Source: Pontederia crassipes
Lineage: Eukaryota > Streptophyta > Magnoliopsida > Commelinales > Pontederiaceae
Assembly: GCA_030549335.1 (NCBI GenBank)
Contig: CM060183.1
Location: forward strand, 20,968,552-21,032,551
Length of the DNA stretch: 64,000 nucleotides
Direction: 5' to 3'
The position numbers and the translations under genes were made by a program. The notes under the pieces are model-generated. The model searched no databases and was not told where the DNA came from. It saw only the letters and a list, made by a program, of their open reading frames with translations. Below, piece after piece: positions 1-12,960 of this stretch; position 1 is the first letter of the stretch, and the number at the start of each line of letters is the position of its first letter.

Positions 1-333
1 AAATATCATTTAAGATTTTTAAAATATAACTAAAGGCACAAGCTTATCATTTTGGCTTGGAATTTTATAAAAGTTGCATATGCATTTATATGTTTTCCAT
101 GTATAAATTGGTTTTCTATTTTAATTGTGATGGAATTTTTTTCCCTTTTGTGAGTACCAATCAATCACATAAAGTTTGTGACGAAACAAATTTCCGTCAC
201 AATATTATTTGTGACTTGATCAAATGTGACAGAAATATATCGACACAAGTCTGTCATAAATAGTTATTCGTGACGAACTTCACTCCTTCTATGACAAATA
301 ATTCTGACACAAAAGACTTGTTTTCTTGTAGTG
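1..333. mobile_element. Terminal part of a CACTA (En/Spm-like) transposon, cut by the window edge
   Basis: The right boundary reads TTGTAGTG, the inverted form of the canonical CACTACAA terminus, and ends at 333. The preceding 200 bases hold several short inverted and direct subterminal motifs of the type GTGACGAAA, CCGTCAC and TTGTGAC, which is typical of the transposase-binding subterminal repeats of CACTA elements. The other end lies outside the window, so the TSD cannot be tested. The short open frames here are not real genes. Confidence 0.7.
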
Positions 334-1865
334 TTTGATATGTTCCTAGAAGGGGATATGGTAGAATAAAGTAAAGTGTTATATCGCTGATCACGATGGA
401 AGTCACCTCTAAAGTACACCTACCGACTATACAAACTGGCCAATTGGTGATTCATACATTCATATGAGAATGTTGCATTTTGCATTCATCATTTTGAGAT
501 TTGTTGTGTGATTCTAAATGTGAAGTGAATGTTAAGTATAAAGTTGTCAAGATCGTGATCTTGTGTAAAATCGAATGAGGTCATAAGATCGAAGATCGTA
601 AGATTAGATCGAGGATCGTAATATCTTATCTATTAAATATAAATGTTTAAAATAATAAATTTTTTTTTGTAAATTTATCACATTTAAATATTAAATTACA
701 CTTCACTAAGTCATTTTTTAAATCTTGAACCAAATTTCATTAAAACATATTAAAAATAAATAAAATATATCAATCATCATGTAAATTAATTCTTATTATC
801 ATTAATATATTTTTAAAATAATAATCACATTAGATCGTATATAATCGCATAAGCTCGTAAGGTCATGTGATCAAAATTAATATCGTATTAAGATCTTACA
901 CATAAGATTATGAAAATAAGATCAAGATCGATAAGGGGTAGTAAGATCGTAAAGTTGTAAGATCTTAATATCTATATCGAGATCTTAACATCCTTCGTTA
1001 AGTACCTTATGTATGATTATGAAGGTTGTTGTTATGTATGTCATTAAATATTTATTACTATTCATTGTCTTTTCGATTAATTAGATGGTAATGCATAAGC
1101 TATAAGTTATCAGTTTACTAAGTTATTATTTGCTCACAACATTGTTATTTTTTTTCAAATTACTAAGACTTTTGGGATCATCAAGTGGCTAGTCTTAGCA
1201 AGATATATGTCCCTTTTGCTGCTAAGGTACTGAGAACTATGCTCCCACGTATAACAGGTATAAGGTTTGTAGCTCTCGTATTCTTTTGTTGGAATATTAA
1301 GAGAGTTTGATATGTGTTATCGACATAAAGTAATTTTATATCTTGTAAAATAAAAAATCTTTTATGACTATGTAGTTGTGTGTATCCTAGGATATGTTAA
1401 CTGCTCTAATGGTCAATCATAAATCGTGTGTTTGATTATCTTTGTTATCATTCATATGTTATCTAAAGGAGTTATACATATATATTTTTAATTTTATTTG
1501 ATTGTTCATAATAAATCATAGATTCTGATTAAATAAGAATCATGGCAGAGAGAGAGGAAGAGGAAGAGAGAGATGATGAGAGAGGGAGAGGGAGACATAG
1601 AGATGACAAGAGAAGGAGAGGGAGATAGAGAGACAGTAAGACATGAAGAGAGAAAGGGAGATATTAATATTAATAATAAAATATTAATTATATTATAATA
1701 TATTATAATATATTTTATTATAAATTTAAATATTGATGAATCTGATCTTTGATTCCATCAATAATAATATCGAAAGTTAGGATCGTCGATAAAATACCCG
1801 ATGAGTGTTTGCCATGAGAACTAACAACCGACATTGTGTCCATCGATATTTCGAAATGATATTTC
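334..1865. other. Intergenic spacer between two CACTA elements; AGATCGTAAGATC-rich repeat
   Basis: No gene is seen. From about 540 to 1000 the sequence is built from degenerate AGATCGTAAGATC-like words on both strands with an AT-rich centre, and its two edges are loosely inverted with respect to each other. It may be an old MITE, but no TSD was found. At 1540-1650 there is a purine-rich GAGAGA tract followed by TA-rich simple sequence at 1660-1730. Confidence 0.45.
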
Positions 1866-1889
1866 CACTACAAGAGAAATTACATCTAA

Positions 1890-2600
1890 GGATGCAAATT
1901 CATATTTTTATGGACGCATTTTTTGCGTCTTTAAACATGTCACCTGCGCTTTTAAAAGCGACCTTATTTTTTATGTCGAAAATAATAATAGGGACATAAC
2001 ATTTTTTGTTGCCAACATGCATCTCAAATATTATGACACTTATTGCTCTGTCTCTAATCAGTGTTGTTAAATTGCAAACACTATTTTTGGCATTGTCCAC
2101 TTGCGACTCTATTTTAACGGCACAATTATATGTGTCGTCAGCTGACGTTGTCAAGTTAAAGACATTTTAGCTTATGTTGCTAGCTTGCATCGTTAACAAA
2201 TTCACCTGCACTTTTTAAATTGTCCTTATTTTTTGTGTCAAATATTTTAAAATACTAATATTTTCATCGTTATCATGCGACACAAATGTGAAGACGATCG
2301 TTTACATTGTTAATTTGTGTTGCTAAATTGGAGACGCTATTTGATATTGTATCACTAACGTCTCTAATGTAAGGACGTTGCTATATGCATCATTGTCAAG
2401 TGTTGCCAATTAAGAACATTATAACAGGCGTCATAAATCAATGTTCTAAATTTAAGGACACTTTTATTTTGCATCTTCAATTCTTTTTATTTATTTATTT
2501 TAAAATGTCACATTTAAAAATTGGCACATGCTAAAAAATGTCCTTAGTTGTTATTTAAAGACACACAATTAGTGTTTCAAATTATATTATTATTTTATAA
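1890..2600. repeat. Left subterminal repeat array of the CACTA element
   Basis: This stretch has many diverged copies of short units containing GACGCATTTT, GTGTCG and TAAGGACG in both orientations. The words match those of the right-hand array at 4830-5830. In this superfamily such arrays are transposase-binding sites. The open reading frames predicted here are artefacts of the repeat. Confidence 0.7.
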
Positions 2601-3018
2601 ATATCAATTCCTTATATCATTTAACATGTATACGGTACATGATGATTTTGGAGATCAAACAAATAGAATATAAGTAAGAAGTCAATCTACATATAAAATT
2701 AAAAATTTCGAAGAACTTGTGACACATCATTTTTTAATCACACATCTCTAGTGAAAAAATATGATAGATCTAAAATTCTCTAACAAAAAACATTTGAAGC
2801 TTTATCATTCCCTACAATCTTCATTTCTTTGGCCATGTCCCTGTAAAAAACAAAATAATAAATTTATAAGTATCAAAATGTACATCATCAATATACAAAC
2901 TGGAAAAAGAAGGAAGAGTGCTTACTTGTGAATATGATAATTCATCTTCATTTCCTTGGTTAAAATGCCCTACTAGTGATGTTATGGTATCAAGAGCTTG
3001 CATAGCTGATATTTGTTG

Positions 3019-4088
3019 TCAATGATTATTTTTTATTTCCTGCATTTTATTTTGAAATTGAGATTCCATTTCATCACGTTCACGTCGCACAATTTTCTCT
3101 GCACGAGCTTGCACCGATTGCTTAATATTAACACTTTCAGTATTCATTCTTGCACATCTTTGAGATCCTTGTATTTGTCTAGCATTAACACCAAGTCCAT
3201 AACCTACTACTCGACCATATTGATCAGGCCTAATCATTTCAATATATACTTGATCTTTTATATTGGCATGTTCGGTTTCTTGAGAGTTTGCAATTCGTTT
3301 TGTCATTAATGTAGTAGTTCTTTTCTGCGGTGCAAAGAAAAATGTTTCAATGTATTTAATAAATATTTTTTTTCAATAAAAAATAACTTATGAAGTTAAA
3401 AAGATACATAAAATATTTATGCAATTGAACAAATAAATTGAATTCACATCACATTATTTTTCCTTTCTAGCATAAAGAAAAAAGTATAGAATTAAAATGC
3501 AAAGTTAAATTAATAGATAAACTTATTCATACCACAAGCTGCTCAGAAGCTTGATTCCCGAATCCTCCATCTTTGTGCTTGTGAATTATAGAATACCATT
3601 TCATTGGAGCAGGATCTCTATTATGCTTCTTTTCTATCAAAAATTATATAAGAGCAATCAATTATGGAATTTTATATTATTCAAATTTATTTATGTAAAA
3701 TAAAAATACATACAAATAATCGCTTCTTTCAAGCAAAACTTTGGGACCCTATTGTGTGAGGAGCAACTTGATGTGCACAAGCTCTTTTACCTATTGCAGA
3801 AATATTCTAACAAGTAACAAAAAATCAGCATCACAAGCACCATATTTACTTAATTTTAGATAAAAATTAAATTATTACCTTCCCTTTTTTCGAGAACCAA
3901 TAATGGACTAAATCAATCCATTGTTGAGAAGAAACTTCTTTCGGAGCTTCCCTCGCTCTATCTAATTTTGACCTCCCATCGAGCATATGTTTTGCTTTGA
4001 GATCTGACTTATAACTTCTCCATTTCTTAGCAGTCGAATTCAGAATCCATTTATCAACTTCACAACTAAGAGGAAGGACAATTTTTTC
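3019..4088 (-). pseudogene. Ptta/En/Spm plant transposase (PF03004-type) gene remnant
   Basis: Minus-strand blocks separated by intron-like AT-rich gaps read as one protein family. Block 4088-3879 contains AKKWRSYKSDLKAKHM and WIDLVHYWFSKKGK. About 3810-3726 contains VAPHTIGSQSFA followed by a stop. About 3640-3533 contains DPAPMKWYSIIHKHKDGGF. About 3330-3019 contains the family hallmark PDQYGRVVGYGLG and a charged, coiled-coil-like C-terminus. These match the second gene commonly carried by plant CACTA elements, whose role is DNA binding or an accessory one. At least one in-frame stop and the absence of a clear start suggest decay. The family call rests on remembered motifs. Confidence 0.7.
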
Positions 4089-4829
4089 CTATAAAAAATA
4101 AATGAATTACCATACATATGAAACACGTAAAAATAATAATAGTTAAGCAAACACAAATAATATCTTTAACGAGTAAAGAGAGGAGTGTTTGACACTTCCT
4201 CTCGAGTGGGGCGTCACGAATAGAGAAAGACACTTCTTGAACAGAGACGCATACTCCCAAAAAATGCTCCAATGCCTCTCAAAAAAAAGAGGGATGATTT
4301 GACGCCCTATCTACAGAGGCCGGCCCCCTTCCGTCAGAAAAGAGACGAGCGTCAAAAGAGTTTATCTTGATCTTTGAAGAAAGGATCATAGTTGAGAATC
4401 AGAAGAAGCATTAAAAAAATTTCAGCAAAATAAATTGCAACCCTAATCATTATTTAATTTATTATCGCAGTGTTAGTTATATTTAAGAGGCAAATAAGAT
4501 AAGTTAACAATATATATCTATGAATTATAACATTATTATTAGAATATATATACTTAATCCAATTAGAGTGATTAATTTGTGTCAACCGAATTCATGAATA
4601 ACCCTAAATAAAAGAATCAATGTAGAACAAAGAAACAATTCATGTACACACCTTTGTCAAAGAAATTAAGGATCCCTCCTAATTATTTTTTAATAATAAA
4701 TATAATATGTATTAGCTAGCTACCTATTAAAAATATTTTTTCTTTTTTTTACCAAAATTTAAAAGTTTAACTTAGTTTATATTACAATTGTGAAGATATA
4801 AATAACTACATCCTTATATTCTTAATTTA

Positions 4830-5830
4830 TGAGAGGCACATAATAAGTAACGACGTCCCCATTATCAAATATTTTAGTGACGCATAATGTATATCATCCC
4901 TATTATTGAATATTTTCGAGACACATAGTGAAGTGCACCCTTATTATCGAATATTTTAAGGACACATTGCAAAGTAGTGTTCCTATTATCGAATAAATTA
5001 GGGACACATAATAAGTGATGTCCCTATTATCGAATATTATTAGGACGCATAATAAGAGACGTTCCTATTATCGAATATTATTAGGACACAAAATAACTTG
5101 CATCTTTATTATTGAATATTTTTAGGACGCTTAATAAGTAGTCCCTATTGTCGAATATTATTGAGATGAATAAAACATTATGTCTCTATTTATTGGGACA
5201 CGTTACAAGCTGTGTCCTTATTATCTAATATTATTGAGACACATAAAAAATAACGTCCCTATTTATTGGGACACATAATAAGTAGCGTATCTATCATCTA
5301 ATATTATTGGGACATATAATAAGCGATGTCCCTATTATCAAATATTATTGGGACGCATGATAAAAGATGTCTTTATTATCAGATATTATTGCGATGCATA
5401 ATAAGCGATGTCTTTATTATCTAATATTTTTAGGACGCATAATAAGTGATGTCATTATTATCTAATATTATTAGGACGCATGATAAGCGGCGTCCCTATT
5501 ATGGAATATTACTAGGACGTATAATATGTGACGTCCTTATTATCAAATATTATTGGGACACATAATAAGTGACATTTTTATTATCAAATTTTATTAGGAC
5601 GCAATTAAAATTGTGTGACTAGGTTATTCAAATTATGAGATTTAAAATAAAAATATGTTTATATTCTAAATTAACATAGGGACACAAAATTAAAGTGTCT
5701 TAAAATTTTAAAAGCAGGACGCTAAATATATTTGTGTCATTATTATTTTATAATAATACCAACGCTATATAAAACGTCCTTATAAATGAACACTTTGTGT
5801 AAAATAAGGACGTTTTAATTTGTGTCTTTA
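4830..5830. repeat. Right subterminal tandem-like array of the CACTA element (about 60-bp period)
   Basis: Some 15 degenerate repeats of a roughly 55-65 base unit with the core GACGCATAATAAG followed by TGTCCCTATTATCGAATATTA. Spacing is quite regular from 4850 to 5600. The array belongs to the CACTA element and probably acts as its subterminal binding region. No coding potential is seen. Confidence 0.8.
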
Positions 5831-5865
5831 ATTATGTATCCTTAAATAATTATTTTATTGTAGTG

Positions 5866-6505
5866 TTCTCTTTGTCGTAAATTTCATTGAAAAATATGAA
5901 AATTTTTAATTCATAATAAATTAATGGTCCAAAGTGTGAAATTTTCGTTGTATTGTGTTACTTCTTAAATAAGATCACGGATCGAGTTGAAAATGCCGAA
6001 CATTTGAGCAAAAAGAAAAAGAATTTCTTGAAAACTTTGCCGACGCCTTCAGAATCGGCTGCAAATCGAAAGGGATCGCATCGTGATTTTTTTCCCAAAC
6101 GAACTTAAAGGTTAATTATTTTAATATTTTAATAAATTAAGAATATACAAAAGTTCAGAAGTCAAATAAAAGAATTAATGTGACTAATTTTATTTAGAAT
6201 AACATGTTAATATTAGTATTTTCGGGTCAAACATTTGGTGTGCCGAAACTTCTTGAGATCTAATCAAAGTCTTACGTAATTTTTCTTTTAATTGAGTTGG
6301 TTTTACATATATATATCTTTTGTGAATTCTTCTGGCATTGGCATAATAATGGAAGCCCCATTATGGATTGCCCAAACAAATAAATTTATCAGCTACAACC
6401 AAAATTGTTCGTATTTTATTAGTTCGGACTCGTCCAAATTTTCGAATATAAAAAATCAGACCAGAGAAAGAATGACTATTGAACTCTCACAGTTAATCAC
6501 GTGAT
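5866..6505. other. Intergenic, no gene recognised
   Basis: AT-rich single-copy-looking sequence with no long frame, splice-supported exon or repeat that I can identify. Confidence 0.5.
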
Positions 6506-6944
6506 CAATATTATAAGACCCAATCCGACCATTGGATCAGATTGATCAATGAATCAAGTCGAATCGGATAATATAAATTAATAAAAGAGTAAAATAAGTT
6601 AAAGAAATTGCTATAATTTTATTAATATATAATATCTTATTTAGTAAAAATGTAAAATATATTATAATAAAGTAAAATTAAATAATTCAAATTAAATAAT
6701 ATAATAAAGTAACATAAATTAAGTCATCATCATAAATAAAAAATTCTTATGAAGTAGTTATACATAAAAAAATAGTGAAAAAAATTATATATATAATAAA
6801 AGGACATTAAAATATATATATATATATATATAAACGATTTGACCGGATCAAAACGGGTCAAACTCTTCTTCGAATCGACCTGCGAGCTCTTTTAGATCTC
6901 GGACATCAGTTCGACCTGTCTGACTAGGCAGGTCTGACAACATT
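6506..6944. mobile_element. MITE-like element, family A copy 1
   Basis: The ends read CAATATTATAAGACC (left) and, inverted, CAATGTTGTCAGACC (right). CCGG/GATC-rich edges surround an AT-rich core. The core words near 6570-6750 (for example AATAAAATAAGTTAA and AATATAATAAAGTAA) recur in the element at 21615-22167, so the two are copies of one family. A third, more diverged relative is at 55492-56392. No clear TSD was found. Confidence 0.55.
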
Positions 6945-7593
6945 GCATATGATACACCTGATCAAATTCATATCGACTATTGCGATATACCTGATCAGAG
7001 AGAGAGAGATCCATTCCACGAAGGCAAACAAAGATCCAGTGGGCGTGAAGAGAGTTTGAGTTGGTTTTCCAAAAGACCTCTCACAATAAACCACACAGAT
7101 GTCAACAAAGAGACCATGGAGATGATGCCAAAATCACTTTATCCTCACATTTTTCGGGCTGGTGACTCCTACACGTCGTCCATTTTCGTGCTTCCTTCAT
7201 ACCAAGCCATTAACGTTATTATGACACAACTGATACCAAACGTTCATCGTGAGGACGCTATATAATCCTCTCCACAACTTATTAAATATATCTCTTTTAA
7301 GTTTTAAGTCCTTGTCCCAATTTTTAAAATCAAGAAAACGTACATTTCTTTTCATATATTTTATATAAATTGTTTTGCTTATTTTATTTTATTTTATTTA
7401 CTATTCCTTCTTCTATCGATTCTATAATAAATAAAAGAAAATAAAACAAATCCAAGGAAAAATATAAGCGTAGATCCCATGCGGACCCCACAGGAATCTT
7501 TCTCTCCGCCTATATTTTTCCACGCAACACCGAACTGTTCATCAAAAGAGCGAGAAGAGAAAGGTATCGGGGAGAACAGAACACCACCACCTG
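6945..7593 (+). promoter_or_regulatory. Upstream region and putative promoter of the CtpA-like gene
   Basis: This is the non-coding interval before the CtpA start codon. A TATA-like TATATTTTT at 7511-7519 lies about 75 bases before the ATG at 7594, which would give a short 5' leader. Farther upstream the sequence is AT-rich with no recognised gene. The TATA assignment is inference from position and sequence only. Confidence 0.45.
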
Positions 7594-10500
7594 ATGGAGT
7601 GCCTTCGCCCGGCGCTCCAAGTCGTCGCTTCCTCTTCCGCCTCCCCTCAGCTCACAACTCCTCCCTCCCGGAGAGCCCCCGACCTCCACCACCACTTCCC
7701 TCGCGCCGGCAGCGAACGCTCCCGGCATGTCTCGGGGGGCAGATTGGCGTGCAGCATCGGTCCCAAGGTCGGAGCAGTCGATGGCTCTTCTTTCGACGGG
7801 ATATTGTCCAAAGTTCTCAGAAGTGCCGCCGGTGGGTTGCTCGCTGCGGCTGTTGTGGCCGCTGTGTGCGGCTCTGAACCTCCCGCCGCTGAGGCGGAGG
7901 CCCTCACCGTCGCCTTTCCAGTCTCTAAAGTTCGAGAGGTCCGATTCTCAAAGCATTGCGTTACACTACTGTTGTTAAAGTCTCTTTAATTCCATTAGTG
8001 ATTGTTCTTTCCAAGAATTCTAATTTAATTAGAATGAAACTTCAATCAATGTAAACTATCTTATGATCAATTTGTTTGTTTCATTCGTAATTTCTAATTA
8101 GTTTGTCAGGCATGTGTTGTCTCTCATGTAGGTTAATACAGTTCAGAGAACTCTGGTTGAGGCATGGGGTTTGATTCGAGAGACCTTTGTAGATCCTACC
8201 TTTAATCATCAAGGTCTGGTGGTGTTATCCTTTCTATCTTTCAGAATTTTTGCAATAAAATATCAAGCTATCGGAACTTTGTGATACAGACTGGGACCAA
8301 AAGTTGCAACAAACTATGGTTGAAATGTTTCCTTTGAAGTCAGCGGATGCAGCGTATAGTAAGATCAGCGGAATGCTTGCAACTCTTGGAGACCCATTTA
8401 CAAGGATTATCAGTCCAAAGGTTCATCTCTATATTTTTTCTTTTAATGGACTGGTAGATCTTTTAAGCTTCATGATTTTTTACCTTACATAAGATTAACT
8501 TTCAGTGATGCATACAAGTCACGATTTCTTTTTCAAAATTAAGTAAAAAAGGACAGTAGCGTCCTGTCATTGCATAGCGCTGCGAGTTATGACTTATCTT
8601 TCATCTCATATCAATAGATTCATCGTTTTTCATTTCCAAACTTAAGATTTGGTGGAAACATTTCCCCCATAAAATGATTATTTTATCTGATATTGTTTCT
8701 TAAACATGCAGGAATTTCGAAGTTTCAGAATCGGCAGCGATGGTAACGTCCAAGGAGTTGGACTCTTTCTAAATGTTGAACCAAGTTCTGGAAGTTTGGT
8801 TAGTTAAAACATTCCCCTTTACACCCTATCATATTCTGCATATATTTATTCAATTTTTGTGATGCTATCAAATTATTAAGATTACTTTTTTTTCCTTTGA
8901 TCGCAAGAGATGTATTGATATTTTGCATGATGTTCTACTGCACTTGAGAGCTTATGATTTTAATTATTTGACCAAAATATTTGTACTACTAGAAGTGCTA
9001 TAAAAATTCATCAATTGCACAGGTTGTTTCCTCTTGTGTCGAGGGAAGTCCTGCTGATCGAGCTGGTATACAGGAAGGAGATGAGCTGATTGAGATTGAT
9101 GGTGAGCTTAAAAATGATACTTGGCCTTTGTTTCTTACCCTTTTTTGTCATTTGCAAAATTGAGCAAGCATTATCCAGTAATATGAAATCTTGCCAGTAC
9201 TAATAAATTGATTTCCTATTGACAGACATAAGCCAATGATCAAAACACATTTTTGAAGAGTGATCTTCTGAAAAAAACAAAACAATTTTTTTACAAAACA
9301 AAAATAAAAATGCAATAAAAATTTTCACAACCATGACACGGGGCATGCGGCTGGACATTCGGAACTTAACGATGTGAGTTGATAAAAATGAAAGAAAACT
9401 TCTAGTACTATTTTTGTGAGAAGATATACGGTTATCTACAGAATATCATAGAAAAACAAGTAGAGAAATATACCTTTTTTGGTAACAGAACAGGCTACAT
9501 CTTGATTTGAACTTGATACATATGGGAAAAGAATGTCATGTTGATGATGGGAGTCATACCTATATGTGTGATGTATAACATTTTTATTGCTGTTGTCATG
9601 TTGTGTTAGGCCCCAACAATCAGCGTAAAACCCTGTCGAATCTCATGAACATGGATCAACGAAGCGTCGTATGATCCATGTAGCCGACCCCACCTAGTGG
9701 AATAAGGCTTTGTTGTTGTTGTTGTTGTTGTCATGCGAAATAAGATTTCATCTGTTTCGCATTCTCAGTGAATCTCATATAGCAAAGTAGAGGTAAAGAG
9801 TATCCTTAAATGAGCGTCGAGCAGTTGTTGTTTCTTGGACAATGGTCATTGTAACAAATGCTATGACAACAACTAATTCTCCATTGTTGACACTGAATTC
9901 AGGGGAGGGACTTGCTGGTTTAGATGGAGAGGCAGCAGCTCAAAAGCTTCGGGGGCATGCTGGAACGACCGTCAGAGTGAAGATTCATAGTGTAATCGAC
10001 TGCTCCATTTTGACGTGTTATAAATTATTAGTTTGATATATATTATATTATTATTGTGATATCAAAGTTCATTGTAATAGGCAATAGGTAATTCAGTAGT
10101 CGTGTTGTTTATACTGTGGAAATTGTGGTTGCCATAATTTTTAGTGTGTACGTCATGAAATGATACTTCATAAACTTATAGGTATAAAGGGTAGTCATAG
10201 TTGGTAGGTGATATCTTAATTAATCACATTCAAGGATACAGATGGATTGCCTTGCTTTCAAAGATTTCCTCTTCTGCAAAAAGAAATATCATCAAATTTA
10301 TATATTTTTTCATTTAGCATCACCCATGATATTTGTAAATCAATCATATGAATAGGTGTTACTTTCATGTAGATATTTGTCTTTGTATTCTTGTGCATGA
10401 CATTTGACTCATCAACAATTATCTAAAATAGTTTTGATAATTTGTTTCCAGGGTACATATAACCAAAGTGGCAATGGATTTAGAGAGGTAAGAACTCTCT

Positions 10501-12569
10501 ACTTTTTTTGTAATGACACTGCAACATTAGCATTTTGTTTTAAAAATTTTGTTAATATTTCTTAATGTGACCAATTTATTAGCAGTATTATTGTAGTAAA
10601 TACATGATTAGGATCTTATAAATCGTTTTTTAGGTACAACTACACCGCGAGACAATTAATCTATCACCAATATCTTCTGCTGTCATCTCTCATAAAGCAC
10701 TCGATGGCCATGAATCCAAGATTGGATATGTCAGGTTGTCTGCATTTTCTCAGGTGCTACTTCAGTCTCAGTTTAATTTCTGACAAAAGGAAGATAAGCT
10801 AAAATATCCTGTTATTTACCATCATATATTATGATTTGAATCATAAGCAGTTGTCAGAGGTCACCAAAAGCAACAGAGGCATTGTCTTGAAAGATTATGA
10901 TTGGAATAGAAAAGTTATAACTTAGGCATAGCGTTATCTAATACATTGTCTGGGGTACAGTCGCAAGATTGTCCAGATGCTTACGCCATACCAACTGCAA
11001 CAAACTTCTCGAAGAAACACATATTACATTCAACGTTTTGCTGAATGTACATCTCTAATTTGTGAATATTACTTTCTTTCCGATCTTCAACATCAAATAT
11101 GAGTTAGAGATACTGCTCCAAAGTAAATCAAATTAAGCTTTCAATAGGCTTCTCAGACTATTAGTATCAATTAATTTGATTTTACCTTCATTTTTTTGTA
11201 TTTTCAATGATAGTAACTAACTTATTTCCTTCTTATACCAACATTCATATGATATATTGTTGATCAGACAGCTGCAACTGAAATGGAGAATGCTATTCAG
11301 GAGATGGAGAAACAAGGCGTCCAGTCATACATACTAGATTTACGCAACAACCCGGTTAGAAAACTGTCATAACTGATCACATAACGATAATGAAAGTGGA
11401 TATTTGGCTTATTCTGTGACTTTCCTGCAGGGTGGTTTAGTAAAAGCTGGACTCGATGTTGCACAGATTTGGCTGGATGGGGATGAAACTCTGGTGAACA
11501 CTATTGATCGTGAAGGAAACATGTTACCCATCAATATGGTTAATGGGCATGCTTTGACACATGACCCACTTGTGGTGCTTGTAAGTTCCTTATTGACATC
11601 TGAAGTCGTTTGGTTTAAGTTTTTCACAAATTAACTTGAAATGGTGAGGTTAAATTGTTTTCTTTTTTTGTTACTTGTTGCATCCTCTTGCACTCTTTCT
11701 GTAAATTTCCAACTTCTCTTCACTACTCATGCTAACTTGCAAGGTAGAAAAATGTTTCACAGCATGTAAACAGAACTAGTTAATATGACATCCCTTTGGT
11801 TTGGCTTTTTCATTCTCCACCACTTCATCCTATCATTGCAGCTGTCGATGACTTATCAAATATCTTATCTATATAGCCTCATCTGCATTTGTTTGCTACT
11901 GCAGGTAAACGAAAAGAGTGCCAGTGCAAGTGAAATTTTGGCTGGGGCTCTGCATGATAATGGGCGTGCTGTTCTTGTTGGACACAAAACATTTGGCAAA
12001 GGAAAAATTCAGGTAACTTCTTTGCACATGCCTATCTGATGAGAAGTTGTCGAATCAATGATGACTGAGTGGAGTGACAACACCACTCGCAACAACAACA
12101 ACAACAACAACAACAAAGCCTTATCCCACTACGCACAACCACTCGCAAGTAAAATTGAATTCTGAAAGCTGGAAATTTAGAAAGATCACATGAATTCTGA
12201 AAGCTGGAAACTTAGAAGATGACATATAATTTTGATGTTTTATTAATTCCTATGAACTCCTGCAGAACTAAGAACTGAATTTTTGTGCTTATAAATTTGT
12301 CTCTCACTGCTGTGTTGCAGAGTGTGACTGAGCTTCACGATGGTTCAGCATTGTTCATCACGGTGGCTAAATACTTGTCCCCAGCCCTACATGACATTGA
12401 TCAGGTTGGTATTATGCCTGATGTACAATGCAATCCGAGCATGCTATCCTCATCAAGGCCTCCTACATTCAGAGATAAAAGCACAGCTTCCACATTGGAG
12501 TCAGATTCTTGCATATTAGTAGCAGAACATGAGCTCGCGATCCAGCAATCAAAAGGCACTGCATCATGA
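7594..12569 (+). CDS. CTPA: CtpA-type C-terminal processing serine protease, plastid-targeted
   Basis: Twelve exons join in frame with GT-AG introns: 7594-7938, 8132-8213, 8290-8420, 8712-8798, 9023-9101, 9903-9991, 10452-10487, 10634-10753, 11268-11354, 11431-11580, 11905-12012, 12321-12569; 1563 nt, 520 residues. The family (S41, tail-specific/D1-processing proteases) trims C-termini of thylakoid lumen proteins, notably photosystem II D1 in the best-studied member. Residues 1-77 look like a Ser/Arg-rich transit peptide. Residues 78-92 are a hydrophobic Ala/Val stretch and 98-103 an AEAEA-type site, as expected for lumen targeting. A PDZ domain follows (GVGLFLNVE to VRVKIHS, exons 4-6). The catalytic Ser-Lys dyad fits Ser409 in KSASASE and Lys434 in FGKGK, spaced 25 as in bacterial Tsp. 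No lesion is seen, so it is probably functional. Which of the plant CtpA paralogues it matches is not decided. Confidence 0.93.
9601..9732 (+). mobile_element. Au SINE, 5'-truncated, in CtpA intron 5
   Basis: The 3' part of the plant Au SINE family is recognisable: TTGTGTTAGGCC, then GTCGTATGATCCATGTAGCC, then CCTAGTGGAATAAGGCTT and a terminal (TTG)n tract. It lies in the sense orientation inside the 801-base intron between exons 5 and 6. The same sequence recurs at 62783-62940 and as pieces at 12088 and 54521. Confidence 0.8.
12088..12139 (-). mobile_element. Au SINE 3'-end fragment in CtpA intron 11
   Basis: A (CAA)n tract followed by AGCCTTATCCCACTA is the reverse complement of the Au SINE 3' end. 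Only about 50 bases are preserved. It lies in the intron between exons 11 and 12, antisense to the gene. Confidence 0.6.
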
Positions 12570-12960
12570 AGCCTTTTTGCTTGTGATGATCCACAAACTG
12601 GACCAAGTGTCCCTGTACAACAGCCTTTTGTGTAGCTCATTGTGTACATAGTTCGTCATGTAAATTGCAATGTAAGTTAGTATAGGGAATATCTTACACG
12701 AAAAAGAAGAAAACATGATAATAATAATAAGTGTGTAGTTCCTCATACATAGAAGAAGATAACCTTTTTCCTTTGATCTTATGTCGCATGTCTTACTTTT
12801 GCCAACTTTAGTAAATAAGGCAATAATCGAGAAGAAAAGCTTTAGTAGATAAGGCAGTAAGAATACCTGTTGAGGATAAACTTGTCATGTATAACAAGAT
12901 AAACTGTCTCAAGTTCCGTTGATAACAAGATAAACTGTCTGAAGTTCCGTTCAATCGTGT
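12570..12960 (+). other. CtpA 3' UTR and downstream flank
   Basis: Non-coding sequence after the TGA at 12567-12569. An AT-rich AATAATAATAA stretch near 12719 is a candidate polyadenylation region. A short duplication, AACAAGATAAACTGTCT followed by AAGTTCCGTT, occurs near 12893-12950. No gene is seen. Confidence 0.5.

Larger units (their letters stand above)
1866..5865 (-). mobile_element. Complete CACTA (En/Spm) DNA transposon, 4.0 kb, non-autonomous
   Basis: The element starts CACTACAAGAGAAAT at 1866 and ends with TTGTAGTG at 5865. The inverted ends match over the first 8 bases and then imperfectly to a shared AAGGAT block. It is flanked on both sides by the trinucleotide TTC (1863-1865 and 5866-5868), the 3-bp target duplication expected for this superfamily. 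Both ends carry long arrays of degenerate subterminal repeats (about 1890-2600 and 4830-5830). The centre holds the remnant of a Ptta/En/Spm-type gene on the minus strand. No DDE transposase (tnpD/Transposase_21-like) frame is visible, so it would need a partner element to move. Confidence 0.88.

Noticed and set aside
7479..7989. Other plus- and minus-strand frames over CtpA exon 1
   Set aside because: Exon 1 in the 7594 frame joins in phase to eleven further exons matching the protease family; the rest are shadows of a GC-rich exon.
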